A stretch of DNA of 64,000 bases from Amoebophrya sp. A120 (GCA_905178155.1 CAJINV010000014.1:1167858-1231857), one strand, 5' to 3'. Numbered from the stretch's first letter, positions 10,701 to 23,066 are shown. Notes: generated by a model from the sequence alone, not told the origin. Program-made: numbers and translations.

Positions 10701-13700
10701 GCAGTTTCGAACGCGCAAGTAGAACCTCCACAGGACCAGGAGAGTATGCAAGACCTATCAAGTTCTACCCCTGAACAAGGAGATCCCCGTAAAACGCAAA
10801 CGGAAACCACTACTGAGACTGTTACCATCGCGACTAGGACCGAAGAGGTTGGCAGCTCTACTAGAAGTGGCACAACTTCAGCCACCTCCCAGCAGAAAGG
10901 AAAGGCAAGAGGCGGGCATAAAACAAAAAACCAGCCCGACTACGCAGATTTCGTGGACGGACAGATGCACTACAGTCGGTACGCTTACGAGGATATGCTA
11001 AAGAAGTTAGAGGAGGACGGCTTCACAGTTTTAAACAAGGCCACGCCGGTGATGGAGCTGCCGGTGAGATCCAACCTCTTCGAAGACTACCATGCGTTCG
11101 AACTGAAGAAGAAGCGGGCAACCGTGGTGGAGAACGCGAACAAAAAGTCGGTCGCGGTCCGGTTTTCCGGGGCGGAACAACAACAAGAACAAACCGGTGA
11201 AATGAACTCGACACGAGCGTCGAAGCAGGAAAGCTCCTTAGAACATCAAGGAGCGAATGGTGGCTCTTTCGACATGGCAACGACCGCGCTTGCGGAGAAA
11301 GCGAGGGCGGAAACGGAGAATGTCAAAGATCCGAAATCGTTTCTGAAGCGGGAGACGGACCACCAAGCAACCGAAGAGTTTCGCCGGTCGCTGACCGACG
11401 AGCACAGCTACGAGGCGTTTATGCACGTGGGGCACAAGCTGACCGGCTTCTTCGATGCCGAGGGAGACTACCACGCACAGCAGTCGAACTTGCACGACAT
11501 TCGGGTGGCCCGGGTGAAGCGGTGCGCTCCTTACAAGGGGTACAGCGAAACGAAATTAGACGGGTCCAGCCCATGGCTGCCGCCGGCGCACCGTTGGGAG
11601 GTGAGCGTGTTGGGGAATAGAGTCTGGCGCCACGAGCCGGTGGTCGACAACCGGCCGATGGTGGGGGTCAACGCGCGATTGGAAAAGGGGGAAAAGGAGT
11701 TCACGAGCAGCTACGACCCGGTGGCGGAGGGGTATGACCCGTATAGCGCAGCGAAAAATAGCTACGGCAAGAAAAAGCACTTCCCGCCGAACGACATTTT
11801 GAAACGGTACTACGCGAACACGAATCCGAAGATGAACATTTACGCGTACATTGGCAACGGGCACGTGGTCGACGCAAAGGACTTACGGGACGAGTTTCAC
11901 CACGTGTCCGACATTTACCAGTCGGAAGACCACATTGTCGACTACCCGGGATTGTTCACGAGCAAGGAACAGCAGATCAAACACCTCTACAAGCAAAAGT
12001 ACGACGAGAAGCACCCCATCAAGGACACGGCCGCCTCGTCGGCCCACCGGGACCCCATGTTCTGGTTTTACGAAGTGGCGCAGGAAAAGAACCCGGAGGA
12101 CGAGAAGGCCCAGGACGGGCGGGGCACAACCTTGAAGAAGGGGACGAGCTACTTGCGGCGCGTGTACCGCGACCTCGACTTCCCCCCGGCCAAGGAGGCG
12201 GAGGACAAGAAGCACCCAGTCTACGACTTGTTGCACTTCCTCTTAAACGGCGGCGAGACGGCGGAGGAAAAGGAGAAGCGGGAGCACAAAAAGCAGCACG
12301 AGAAGGAGCAATTGCAGCAATTCGCGAAGAAAATCGACTACACGCGGGAAGCGGGGATTGGCGGGACAGCTGCTCCGACGCTGGCCCGGCAGCACGAAAC
12401 GCCGATCGAGAAGAATGCAGAGCACATGGAAAGGTTCTTCGAGAAAAACGCGAAATACAAGTACGGGGAATTAAATTACGGCGACCTGGAGAAGGAGAGG
12501 AAACGGAGAATAGCGGATAGGGTGAACAACGATGCTGCTCTCTACCACGTGAACCGGGCGAACTTCTCGGAGATGCTGGAAATGAAGGCGTCGGTCGTGA
12601 AATCCCGGGTGGATCAGAGAGAGTCTGCGATCGCGGAGGCCGAAAGGCAGTTGGGCGTCGCGGGTCTGGAGAACAATAAAGTGCCTGTTATCCCGTTGCT
12701 CGAGATTCCGCTGCCCGATTACGAGAAAACCTTGAAGCCGCACTTCGACGACCGTATCCCGCTGCCGGAACAGATTAAGGCGAAGGAGCAGTACAAAAAT
12801 GTCTACCACGCGAAACGACGGCACCCCGCGAATCCGGAACACTTCGAGAACGAGGTGGTCGTGCTGGAGAAGCACGGCTACAACCCGGAGTACGCTTTGC
12901 AACCGCTGTTACCCCCGGTGTCGAAAGAGGAATTGGATGCCGCCTGTATCCGTGCGGGCGGTCGGTTGCAGGACGGGGACAGAATCCGGGACTTGGAGTT
13001 GCTGAAGCAGGAGGAAGATATTAAGAAGTTGCTCGCGTCTTTGGGGGAAGAAGAAGTGGACTACGGATTCAAAAACAAGAACGAAAAGATCCACTGGAAC
13101 ATATCCAGAGCAAAAACGTCCCCACCCCAGAGTCGAGATGGGGATCTCGCAACAGAAATCGAGAAGTGTTGGGAGTCAAGCATGACAAGTTCCTGTCTGT
13201 ATTGTAGTGCAGTTTAGCAAGTACAGCCGCAACACAAATCCATCTACTCATCCTGTTTACAGCATGACAAAGCCCAAAACACTATTGGAGATGCCTCTCG
13301 TGGGGATTCGCATTACAACTCTTCCTGTAACTGCAAATCTGCATGACAACTATTGTGTGGGGATGTTTTTACTCAGGATAGAACATTGTGGACCCGAGGG
13401 TGGAACTCCAACCGCACGAGTACCCGATTAAGGTTTTCGGTCCGGGTATCAAATGCAAAAATGTCTGGGTCTGGAAGATTGCCAGATTAAGATTTGTAAT
13501 GCAGTTTTTTCATGATCCAGGAAGACTGGAATGCAGGACCTAGCATGACAGATTCTGCGCGATCTCTCTCATGCCTATCCTGCATGAGAAACTGCCTCTC
13601 GATTAGGTCAAAAGTGTACAACTTTTGGCAAGCATGCAACACAGTTTTTTGCCTGCTTCGGATTTAGCATGACAAGTTGCATTTTTCCAGACCCAGACAT

Positions 13701-13834
13701 TTTTGCATTTCATACCGGGGCTGGACCCCTTCTTGGGCGAAGTGGTGTCACATCTGCCGAAGCGGAAGAGCGACGGACAGGGCCCGCCAAGCATGTGGGA
13801 CCGGATTCACGACATGATCGGGCTGGGGTCGTGA
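7791..13834 (+). CDS. 1736-aa charged protein of unknown function
   Basis: Exons 7791-9863, 10140-13102, 13387-13446 and 13720-13834 total 5211 nt, exactly in frame; all introns are introners. The ATG at 7791 opens a Ser/Ala/Arg-rich leader (MASRGRSTVASSSSGAA) that could be a mitochondrial-type presequence or simply disordered. Residues from about 115 are folded-looking (FYDVEKMIMNDVHLHND; DGFYRYYDKNGQFRDD). The second half is rich in Tyr, His, Lys and Glu (YHAKRRHPANPEHFENE). A disordered Ser/Thr/Gln segment lies near 10600-10920. I recognise no domain. The high charge and many aromatic residues would fit a subunit of a large particle such as an organellar ribosome, but this is speculation. 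The last exons are short and end SMWDRIHDMIGLGS. Confidence 0.8.
9504..9647. mobile_element. introner family 5, 144 bp, open in frame
   Basis: Inverted ends TATCCTGTGCAAAAGTATCG and CGATACTTTTGCAATGCATA, with 5-bp repeat AGCAA (9499-9503, 9643-9647). Element plus one repeat is 144 bp, divisible by three and without stop, so the exon reads straight through. Splicing would join EEQ to EKRTSS; retention would add 48 residues including FFSYTKIRITNF. Whether it is removed cannot be told from sequence. Confidence 0.78.
9864..10139 (+). mobile_element. introner family 1, orientation A
   Basis: Element 9864-10134 runs from TATCAACTGCAAAAATG to TTGCATTTGATA and is flanked by TGCCG (9859-9863, 10135-10139). 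It contains stop codons, so it must be removed to join HFEMP to DGKLMNS in frame. Its interior is nearly identical to the copy at 13447 (AGAAACTGCCTCTCGATTAG) and is the reverse complement of the copy at 46325. Confidence 0.9.
13103..13386 (+). mobile_element. introner family 6 (GTAAAAACRTCCCCAC)
   Basis: Ends TATCCAGAGCAAAAACGTCC and GGATGTTTTTACTCAGGATA with repeat GAACA(T) at 13097 and 13381. Intron length is 284 bp, the same as the copy at 17007. The interior includes CAAGCATGACAAGTTCC and CTGCAAATCTGCATGACAA. Removal joins IHWNI to VDPRVELQ in frame. Confidence 0.88.
13447..13719 (+). mobile_element. introner family 1, orientation A, second copy
   Basis: Ends TATCAAATGCAAAAATG and TTTTTGCATTTCATA with 5-bp repeat CCGGG (13442-13446, 13715-13719). 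About 270 bp, highly similar throughout to the copy at 9864 in the same gene and same orientation, so one is probably a recent daughter of the other. Confidence 0.9.
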
Positions 13835-14547
13835 GTGGAGAAGTTGGACCAAGTCATGTGAAAACTTCGTGGTGAAGAGAAGTTTTTTTTCAAGTTTTAC
13901 CCATGAGAGTTTAAGTCGCCCATAGTTTTTGATGTTGACATGTCATAGTTAGAGACATTGATTTGCTGGCACAAATAATTGTACATCTGTAAAGTATAAC
14001 TATCGCTGCATTTCCGTAAGTACGTTTTTCGGCCACGACTACGGCATCACACAAAGAACATGAACATGATCTGTATCCCAGGAGGAACGGTAAGAGTACA
14101 AGGCCTGACTTTTGAATACGCGCCGGATGAAGAAATTTGAAAGAAAGTTACACACATGGATACGGCATCCATGGTTTGGGCCCGCTGCCCTAGTAGCATC
14201 AGGAATGCAAGTATCGCTATCGAGGGTTTGTTCCGAAGTGTTCTCGCCTGAGCATCATTGAAGCTAGAGAGAGATGAAGACCTCAAGCGCGTTGAGTTTC
14301 ATCCGACCCACAAGGAAGCGTCGCGATTTTCCAGAAACAGCTCCAAGCAATCATTTCGCGAACGAACGCAGGATGCGTATCGAAGCGTGAGCTCCGCCTG
14401 TGGAGGAGGCACACGTTGGCATGGGCACTTCAGTTGGCATGCGCACTTCTTGAGGAGGGCGCCCGCTCACTGCAGCGCCGCAGGCAGGGCGCTGCCCTCT
14501 CCTCCTGGGCCCCCCGCCTCATTAGTATTCCCACCAAAACACCAAAC
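13835..14547. other. intergenic stretch
   Basis: About 700 bp with no supported gene. The reading frame of the next gene stays open upstream to 14416 (MAWALQLACALLEEG), but the ATG at 14548 gives a much better signal peptide, so 14416-14547 is treated as leader. Confidence 0.55.
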
Positions 14548-17500
14548 ATGAAACGTCTCGGCCGCCTTTTGTCCGTCTCCGCTTTTTCCGCCTTCGTGCA
14601 GGGCGATCCACCGACCCCCGAATTGATCTGGCGCAAACTCAGTGACACGGTAGACGTGACCCTGGTCCCAAACGCAGCAGACGTCACTGGCGTCGAGCTC
14701 TCGTCTAAAAAAGCCACGCTAAGGTTCATTCGAGATGTTGGAGCTGTGCCCTCGTCGCGGGGTGAAGGTGAAGCGGACAAAGCCGTGGACGACGGACCCT
14801 CCCAGTCTAGCTCTTCGGCCAAGCAAAGTGCGCAGCAGCATCCTGCAGCGCAGCATACGGAGGATCAAAAGCCACTACCTTCGGGAGGACGACATGGGGA
14901 ACAGCAAATGGCAGGACTGCAACATGCCGAAATGCTGCGACAGGATGCGAACAAAGCTGCCTCTACGGCTTCTGCCGCCATCGTCACGGAGCAGGACTTG
15001 AACCGAATCAAGACTTCCGACTACAACGAGGATAAGATGGTGGTGAGCCTCCTCGGGGAGGAAAATGCCCAGTCCGAGTCGGATACAGAGCTGGACCTCT
15101 TAGACCTGGAGCTGCAAAACGCCCGGCGCTCCTCTCCTTCCTCTAGCTTTTTGCAAGTGACCAAACAGGACAACTTGAACCTTGGTGAAAACATCGATCT
15201 GCGAAGGAATCTCGCGAGCGCGTTTGAATCGTTAGAAAGAGTGGTGGTCGACAGCGGGAACTACTTGATGAGCAGTAGCGGGGGCACTTTCACTAAAACT
15301 CTGTCGGCTGCTGCCCCTAGCACAAGTAAGAAACAGAAGCAAGTCGTCGCGCACCTGCAACACGAGAAGATTTTACAAGGAACTGCGAAGATGATGAAAG
15401 GTGCTGCCCCTACAGCACCCGCAAGTGTGAAGAGTTTGGCAGGAAACAAAAAGTTTATGACGAAGCAAGTCACCGCCAAGACGAAGACCACCCCTGCGTC
15501 TTCTGCCGACAAGAAATTGGCTGACGGACGACCAGCGCCGGCGGAAAAAAAGCACGACCCGACCACAGGAAAACACGAGCAAAAGTTGTTCTCGACTTTG
15601 CGACAAGAGTACGAAGAGCTGGCTGAGGATAAATTTCTCAATTACCGCAACATCAAGAAAATTATCGTCGAGCGCATTCCGGACAAATCCAACGCGCTGC
15701 TGATCATGGCATTGAAGGAACAGGGGTCAACAATATCTTCATCCCCATCCGAGGACAAGAATTCCTCGCAGGAGCTGCACGAGCAGCAGGATCGTGACGC
15801 GACGACACAGATGAAAATCACGATCGCGCCAGTGCAAAAGTGGAACACCGGCGCCAGCCTCGCATCTCCGATTTTGCCCAAGGCGAGTCTGTTGCGCTCG
15901 CATGTGCACTTCTTTTTCCCGGTTGTGGACGAGAGTGAAGTTGTTGATTCTGCTGGGAGCGAGATGAACGGGGATCATGGCCAAGGAGGAGTAGAAGAAA
16001 CATCAACCGCAAAGCCGAATGCAGCTGCAAAGAACATATCTAGCGGGACGAGAACAACTGGGAACCCCTTCCGGCGGAAGAAGCATCCAAAGTTCTTGCA
16101 CGGGACGTCGACTACTAAAAGACCTGCTGGCCGCTTGGAGAACAACCCCGGTGAGAAGAAGCCGAAAATCTCCGTTCCCGATTTCGCCGCGAAACCGCTC
16201 GCGAGTATCATGGACGAGTACTTTGCCGCGGCGAAGAAAGCGACGGAAGAACACGCGGTGCGTCTTGTGGTTGATGCTTCTGAGCAACTGCAATCCAGTG
16301 CTGCTGCTGGCGGAACTCCAGCGTTTTCGACGACTGCAACGACTTCCAAAACTCTTTCATCTTCATTCCAGCAAAAGAGTGCGATCCAAGAGACCGCGAC
16401 CACAGCTGGAGGTGCAGAGCAAGTTCTTGGGGCTGTTGATTGTGGAGCAGCATCGTCAGACGACATTGAGAAATCTGTCGAGAAGGAACCTTCGCAGCTG
16501 GAAAAGGACGCGATGGAGTGGACTTTGATGGAAGCAAACGAAAATCACAAGTCCGGCGCAGACAAGTGGACTAATTTGAAGAACAAATTTGCAGATCGGA
16601 AAATGATGACAAGTTCAGCTTCTTCAGATAATAAGCAACAAACTTCGACTTCCAGCACAAGAACATCAGTGGCTACGACGGGACAGCAAGGCAAGTCCGG
16701 GATGACAAACAAGGCCCAACTACATCAACTCCGACACGAGACGGAATTGACAAAATTTCTACGCCAAGACGTGAAGAAGGCACAGGAGGCGGCAATTCCG
16801 GTGCGAAGTGATTTAGAAGTAGCCTCCGGCTCTTCCGTTGTTGTTCCCTCACATCAGGCAGGTGAACTTCCACGACCGGCAGCGAGCAACTTTCACTTGC
16901 TGAAAGCTGAGATCGAGCAACGGGAGCAAATTGACAACTCCGCGACCGAGAACGCACTCAAGCAGTACGAAGCGGACCGGGAGAAGGAAAAGGAGCGGTC
17001 GGTGGTTATCATATGTAAAAACACCCCCACACCATACACAAGATGAGAAGTCTGCAACACAAATTCCAAAGTTTTGGGAGTTCTGCATGACAAATCTAGC
17101 CCCATAGTGCAACCCTGTTTAGCTAGTTAAACAGCATCACAGATGTAGCACATCGTGCCGATTGGAGCATGACAAATTTAGAAACATGACTAAAAACCGC
17201 CTTCCATGGGGCTCCGCATGAGAAGCATTTTTACACTGCAGATTTGCATGACGACTCTGGGGCGCGGACGTTTTCACATAGGATAGTGGTGGAAAAAACC
17301 GATTCGCAAAGAGCGAAAGCAGCTTCCTCCGCTGGGGGCGTTTTTGACACAGCGGAGGTCGAGAAGAGCTTGAATTTGAAGCCGCGAAACTTGGAAACCG
17401 ATGTGAAAGAGCAGTTTGAGGAGCAGACAGCCGGACCGTCATCAAACGCCGGAGAATATTCCCCAGGTGGACCTCCTGTGGGAGTCATTAACCACCTTGT

Positions 17501-20273
17501 CCAAAACCACCTCCGTGCACAAGCCATCTACCAGGCGGCTGCCGGGCAGGGTCCGCTGGAGGTTTCGGCTGGCGGCGCGAAGGAAAAGCTCGAAGCGTCG
17601 AAAGAAACGAAGCGAGAAATGGACGATTTGTTCGCGAAGGCGGCTAGCAGTACAGTGACTAGTTCTAGCGCGGAGACGAGGAGAGAGAGGGAACAACAGG
17701 AGGACAAAGCGGAGACGCCCAGCGGAACGGCTTTGAGCTCGTACCTGAAACAGCAAGCAGTGCCAGCAGTTGAGGCTCCTGCTGAAAAGCCTGCTGTCCC
17801 GGCAAAAGTGGAGAACGGCGCGAGGACCCCTGGCGTCGAAGAGCAAAGTCCCGCGGTCGTGAAGAAAAAGACTGAAGGCGCAGTTCCGGCCGCTGCTCCC
17901 GTGGTTGATGCGGGGAAAGATGATTCCAAAAAACAGGAAGCTACTGCGGCCAAGAATAAGGAAAAGAGTTCGAAGACCGAGGTGAAGCAGGGAAGTGATG
18001 CTACTGGTTGTACAACTGCTAGCACCACAGCTACCTCCACAACAGCCGGAGCAGAGCAAACTGTTCGTGAAAGCACGGAGAAGATGGGCGACGCTTTTGA
18101 CGCGCTCGATGCCAGTTTGGAGGACGCCGTGCTGCATCCGGTCGAGACACTGGTGAAAAAAGTCGAGAAACAGGAAGCGGAAACAAAAAACAAGGCGGCG
18201 ACAACGCTTACGGCGAAACAAGAGAAGAAACCGACCACAACAACGTCAACAGCCGTGCAGGAGAAGCAGCGCACTACCGCAACACCTGACATCAAAAAGT
18301 CATCCTCATCTGCACCGTCGGTCAAAGCTCCTGGTACAGCAAGCGCGATTGGAACAAAGGCTGCGCCTGGAGCAGCTGCGGTGAGAGAGAAAGCTCAAAA
18401 GGAGCAGAAGGTCGTGGTTGGTGACGAACAGATGAAGCGGCAGGTACGCCACAACGATGCCGTTTTTCAGAAAACCCGAGGAGGTGGAGAGCAGGAGAAA
18501 GCTCGCGCTCCTTCGCTTCCGACCGCATCGAGGAAGGTGACTCTCGGGGGAAAAGAGGTTCCTAAGGAGGCTCGCGTGTCCAACAAGAATGCTGTGCAAG
18601 TGGAGCCGACGATCACCAGTTTCAACCCGTATTCCAACACGAAAAGAATCCTGGTGAACAAGCCTGACACGAATAAAATGAAGGAAAAAGCAATGCAAGA
18701 ACAGATGAAAGTAGCTCCTAGTCCTACTACTTCTACTTTGTCCTCGCAGGAAAGGTCTCCATCTCCTCTCCCGAAAGGAGCTACATCGAAGAGGAAAATG
18801 GCCCAACTGGACACCTCCGATGAGGCGTCGAAGAGCTTCTGGTCTAGCATGCTGGTCCAGCACCACACTCAGCAGCAGATTGAGATGAAGGCGGGGAAGA
18901 CTGTTGTTGTTGGGGCTCCATCGGATAGTACCACGAAGAAGACAAAAGAACTGCAAGCCGCACCTTCCAAAAGTCCTCACGTATCTAGCGCGCTTGCGCA
19001 ACTAGTGAAACAAGATGCATCGGATGCGGGAGTAGAGAAGCAGGGTGAGCAAACTAGTACTTCGAAGAAAATCGATTTGAACGCCGACATGAAACTGCTC
19101 GACGGTCTAGCGGCGAAGAGTCTGAAGAAGCGAGGAAACAAGGGCGCGAGTACAAGTGCTTCTACAGGTGCTTCTTTTCCCAACGTGATGAGATTTTCTA
19201 CTTCTTCTCCTCTCGTAGCTGTACAACAAGAAACATCCCGGTTGGAGGACAAGAAGACAACCAGAACAACCGGCGCAGGTGAAGCAACAGAGCAGGATCA
19301 GGACAAGAATCGAATCCAAAGCACCGCCGGCGGGCGACTCTCTGCGTTAGCGCACGAACTGTTTGCCGATTTGGAGCCGGGAAAGAAAAAAGCGACACCT
19401 GGAAGAACCTCGAAGACCAACAAGCTTGACATGTGGCTGCAGCGGGCTACGGAGCAGGAAGCGGCTGCGAAAACGGCTACATCCGGTGCAGCAGCAGCTT
19501 CTAACGAGCTGCCTAGAGACGCCAACGGTGCTGGCATTGCAAATCAAGCCAGGGCCGCGGCCTCCGCCGCCTCCCCTGCTCCGGTCGTCTCTTCGCAACG
19601 CCAGCAGTTGGCCGCCAAGGTTGAGGCTGACGGGAAGAAGGTGGCGGAGTTGGATGACGGTGCTTCCGACTCAACGGCCGCCTCCTCAGAATCTGAGAAA
19701 TTCCTGCAAAAATACCTGCAGTCGGGTACTAGTGAAGATGGCGCGGACGATGCTGACGCGAGCAGTACAACCGTTGGCAACAAGAACAAGAAAATCTTCC
19801 TTCAGGAGGCCGCAGCTTCTGGCCAGCAGACAGTGAAGACCAGTGCAAGTCAGAAGCTCGCTTCGGAAAAATGGTTCGACCAGCTGGATACGAGCCATTT
19901 GTTCGAGACGTCGTTACATCAATCAGGACTGGAGAAAAATCAAGCTGACACTCGCACAACTGCTGCTTCGACCGCCGGAGCGGCAGGGCGAGCAGAGCGG
20001 CAGTCGTCCTTCAGTACGGAAGTCGCGGATTTTTCCCAGAAAGGAGAGCCGACCAATGACGAGAAGAGGGCGAAGCTTGCGCTCGCACAAGAGATGAGCA
20101 CAAATAATTCGCGGGAGGACAAAAATCATGCGGCTGCAGTGAACTCGAACTCCTGGTCGGAGTTTAACCAGAAGTGGGGAACATCAACTTCTACCGAGCG
20201 GGATGGAACTACAGCCGCTGCTGGTGCGAGTAGAAAAAAGCGACACAATCGCTATCTGGATCTGTTGGCGTAG
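14548..20273 (+). CDS. 1813-aa signal-peptide protein of low complexity, unknown function
   Basis: Exons 14548-17006 and 17291-20273 total 5442 nt, in frame; the only intron is an introner. The chosen ATG gives MKRLGRLLSVSAFSAFVQG, a typical cleavable signal peptide; a longer in-frame start at 14416 would bury it. The rest is dominated by Ala, Lys, Glu, Ser, Thr and Gln with repeated short charged runs (KKTEGAVPAAAP, TATSTTAGAEQ), mostly disordered with possible coiled coil. No transmembrane segment is seen after the signal. In a parasite this composition would fit a secreted or compartment-lumen protein, but no homologue is recognised. It ends HNRYLDLLA. Confidence 0.78.
17007..17290 (+). 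mobile_element. introner family 6, second copy
   Basis: Ends TATCATATGTAAAAACACC and GACGTTTTCACATAGGATA; 5-bp repeat GTGGT at 17002-17006 and 17286-17290. Length 284 bp, equal to the copy at 13103, with matching interior positions (GGGAGTTCTGCATGACAAAT, CTGCAGATTTGCATGACGAC). Removal joins ERSVV to EKTDSQRAK in frame. Confidence 0.9.
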
Positions 20274-21012
20274 AAATCAACTTTTCTTTTCGTGGTCAAG
20301 TTGTTGTACCGATAATTTGACTTTAAAACAGATTGTCTTTTCCGCGACGCGGCTACAGCCGCCTTCGCTTTAAGATTTTTAATTGAACCTGTACTTTTTG
20401 CGGTGGAAGATTCTTTTTGTCGGACAAAAATGTTCCTTTGTGTCTTCCGCAGAACGTCGGATCAGGCGTGTTGACGGCTTTCGAGGTGGTAATCTGCATC
20501 TCTGTTCGCAGTGGGGTCTTTCCGCGGAAGATGTTGATTTGCAAGTTTTGATCCCGAAATAATAAATACGGAAGGATCCCTTGCGCTTGTCTTTCTGGCT
20601 CTTTGCCTAGCTATTTTGTCGTGGCGCGAACAAATGGAACTAATGCGTTGTGGTTTGTTCAACATCGCATCATTGTCGGTACATCGTAACCGATCCCACA
20701 AAAATGAAATATAAATATTTGTCTCTGTGCGTCCAACAACTCCCCAAAAAAAATCAGCCCACAGTTACTATGCTCACACAGCAGCCGCACATCAACCGAA
20801 CCTGTTAACTCACTCACACATGCCGCACTCCCCGTTGCATTCTTGCTCCAATCGTGTGCTAAGCCAGGAGCCGGCTCCGCGAACGCGGGGGCGGCATACG
20901 GAAGCGGAGGACCACTTGGACGTCAACCGACGGTAGCAACTCCCACGAGGACAAACAAGTTCGCGTCCTGCTTCTACAACTGTCATCTTGACCGAGATCT
21001 ACTTCTGGCAAA
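20274..21012. other. intergenic stretch
   Basis: About 740 bp between two signal-peptide genes. No gene or repeat recognised. Short ORFs here (for example 20843-21157) overlap the next start in another frame and look accidental. Confidence 0.55.
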
Positions 21013-23066
21013 ATGTCTAGTTTTCACCTCCCCGGTAGAACATTGCTGCAGGTTCTGCTGCCTTTTTTACTCGGCACATCGTGCCCGACGGACGCTATAC
21101 AGCTGCAGCGCGGAGAACAACAACAGGCTCCGGTTTTTTTGCAGCAGCGTGGGGTAGAAAGAAAGCAGGCACAGTATGTCAGGACGAGGAAAGCAGCTGC
21201 TGGATCGAGGACCGTTTATACCCTTTCCGCCAAGACCAAGAAGCGCGATGAAAATGAGAAACAGATCCCTTCTATGAGCGTGGGCGACGTGGAGGATTCT
21301 TCGGTTTTCAAAGACAACTATCCTAAGGACACCAACCCGGGTAGTTCTGGTGCCGCGGCGCCGAAGGAAGAGGAGACTACACCAGCCGCGGACGCAGGCG
21401 GAAAAACTCCCCCTTCTTCGGGTGACAGCAACACCGAACAAGCAGGACCCGCTGAAACCGCAGGAGAGTCGTCCGCCGCGAAAGAGGATGACGCGCCGGC
21501 CTCCCTGTCCCCCGAAGAGAAGGAGAAGCAGCAAAAGGCTGCCGCGACGGAGGAGGCGATGGAAACCGCCGCCGCGGAGAACGCGGAAAAAGTCGCCGCC
21601 GACCAGGCCGCGCAGCAGCAGGCGGTAGCCGAGGCCAAGGAGAAACAGGCCGAGGAGAAGGCGGAAATTGCGGCGAAGAAAGAGGCAGAAGAAGCGAAGG
21701 AAGTGGCCGAGAAAGCGGAAGAAAAAGCGAAGCAGGAGGAAGCGGTGCAGAAAGCTGAGGAGGAGCAGGTGGCGAAGCAGGAGAAAATCGCGGAAGAAAA
21801 AGCCGTCGAGGCGGAAGCGGCCACGGAGAAAGCCACCGTGACGGAAGAAAAAAAGGAGGAAATGGTGGAAAAACATGAGCAGATCAACACGGCTCTGCAA
21901 CAGGAAGCGGGCCTGCTCGCACAGAAGAAGGTGGAACTGGAGGGGACCATGAAAACGCTGGGGGAGTTGCCCGATTCCAAGGATTTGGAAGAAAAGGTGA
22001 AACTGGCAGCGGAAGCGGTCGCGCAAGCGCAGCAGGACCACGGGATTAAGAAGGAAACCGTTGCGGAGGAGCAGAAGGAGAGAGAAAAGGAAGAGGCGGA
22101 ACTGGCTCTGTTGATGCAGGTAGTAGGGGTAGTTTTAGATGATTCATACTTGAAAATAAATAAAAATCTTGCAGCTGGCACCCGGAAGGACGCGTGCAGA
22201 TTGTTGCAGTTCAAGAACCGAAGAAAAATATAAAAAACAAAAAAATCAGGAAATCGCGAAGGCCGAGGCCGAGATGCATGCTGCTGCGGAGAAGCTCGAC
22301 TCCGCTACTGCCGTGCACGCCGATCTGAAAGCCCAGTTAGAGGCTTTGCTGCAGAAGTTGAAGGAGTTGCAGGAGCTGAAAGCCTATGATCGGAAGAATC
22401 TTCAAGATCGCAGGCGTGCAGACCGCACGTGCATATTTTGCATCACACGACAATTCGTCTGTAGGTTTTTTTTTGGGTGCCGGTAGTTCCCCGGCAGACG
22501 TCGCAAGGAACTATTTGTTTCGTGGCCGCTATTTACAAGTGACTCTTCTTGCACAACAAGCAACCGTGTCGTGCAGGTCTCGTGCGTGCTGTGAACATAC
22601 TTTTTCCCATTTGGATAAGACGCAACTAGAAGCGGCAATCGCGGAACATGAGAAAAAAGTCGCAGAATTGGCCGCCTCGGAGGCAGAGGCGCAGAAGGCC
22701 GTTGAGGAGGTAGTTTGCTGATGTTTTTTTCATCCACAAATTAGAATAAACTATATGGACGAGGCGTTCTCGTCGATATTGAAGACGTCGAGTTTCACAA
22801 CTATCTTTCTATGTATGGTAAGGAGCAGTTGATACGTTGTAGTCCGCAGGAGCCAAACGACTGGTATCGCAAAGACCTTTCCGTTACCTGCATGACAGGC
22901 GATGGTAGCCGCGCGCCAGTCTGCAGCGGTGGCGGAGCAGAAGGAAGGCGACGCAGACCGAGCGCAGAAGGGGGTGAAGACGAAAATCACCCCCGTGGTC
23001 GTCGGTGCGGCTGTGGGAGGTGGGGCGTTGCTCGCCGGGGCGGCCGCCTGGATGTTTCTGCTGTGA
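21013..23066 (+). CDS. signal peptide, Ala/Glu/Lys coiled coil, C-terminal membrane segment (523 aa)
   Basis: Exons 21013-22119, 22175-22384, 22623-22709 and 22899-23066 total 1572 nt, each a multiple of three. N-terminus MSSFHLPGRTLLQVLLPFLL followed by GTSCPTDA is a signal peptide. Residues about 160-450 are an almost uninterrupted Ala/Glu/Lys/Gln heptad-type coiled coil (EAKEVAEKAEEKAKQEEAVQ). The protein ends with the hydrophobic stretch TPVVVGAAVGGGALLAGAAA WMFLL, with essentially no cytoplasmic tail. A type I membrane or tail-anchored rod protein is inferred. Introns 22120-22174 and 22710-22898 are GT-AG; 22385-22622 is introner-like. No specific family recognised. Confidence 0.8.
22385..22622. 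mobile_element. probable introner (TATGATCGG / GATA ends)
   Basis: Starts TATGATCGGAAGAATC and ends CCCATTTGGATA; GC-rich inner ends (GTGCAGACCGCACGTGC, GTCGTGCAGGTCTCGTGC) are roughly inverted. Target repeat is weak (AAGCC/AGACG). Removal joins ELKA to QLEAAIAEHE in frame and keeps the coiled coil. Confidence 0.6.

Noticed and set aside
17442-18325. Long antisense ORFs (up to 265 codons) opposite the 1813-aa gene
   Set aside because: Mirror of Ala/Lys/Glu/Thr codons on the sense strand; no independent start context or domain.
21067-22214. Antisense ORFs of 324 and 298 codons opposite the coiled-coil gene
   Set aside because: Leu/Phe/Arg and Ser/Ala/Phe repeats that simply complement GCG/GAG/AAG codons.
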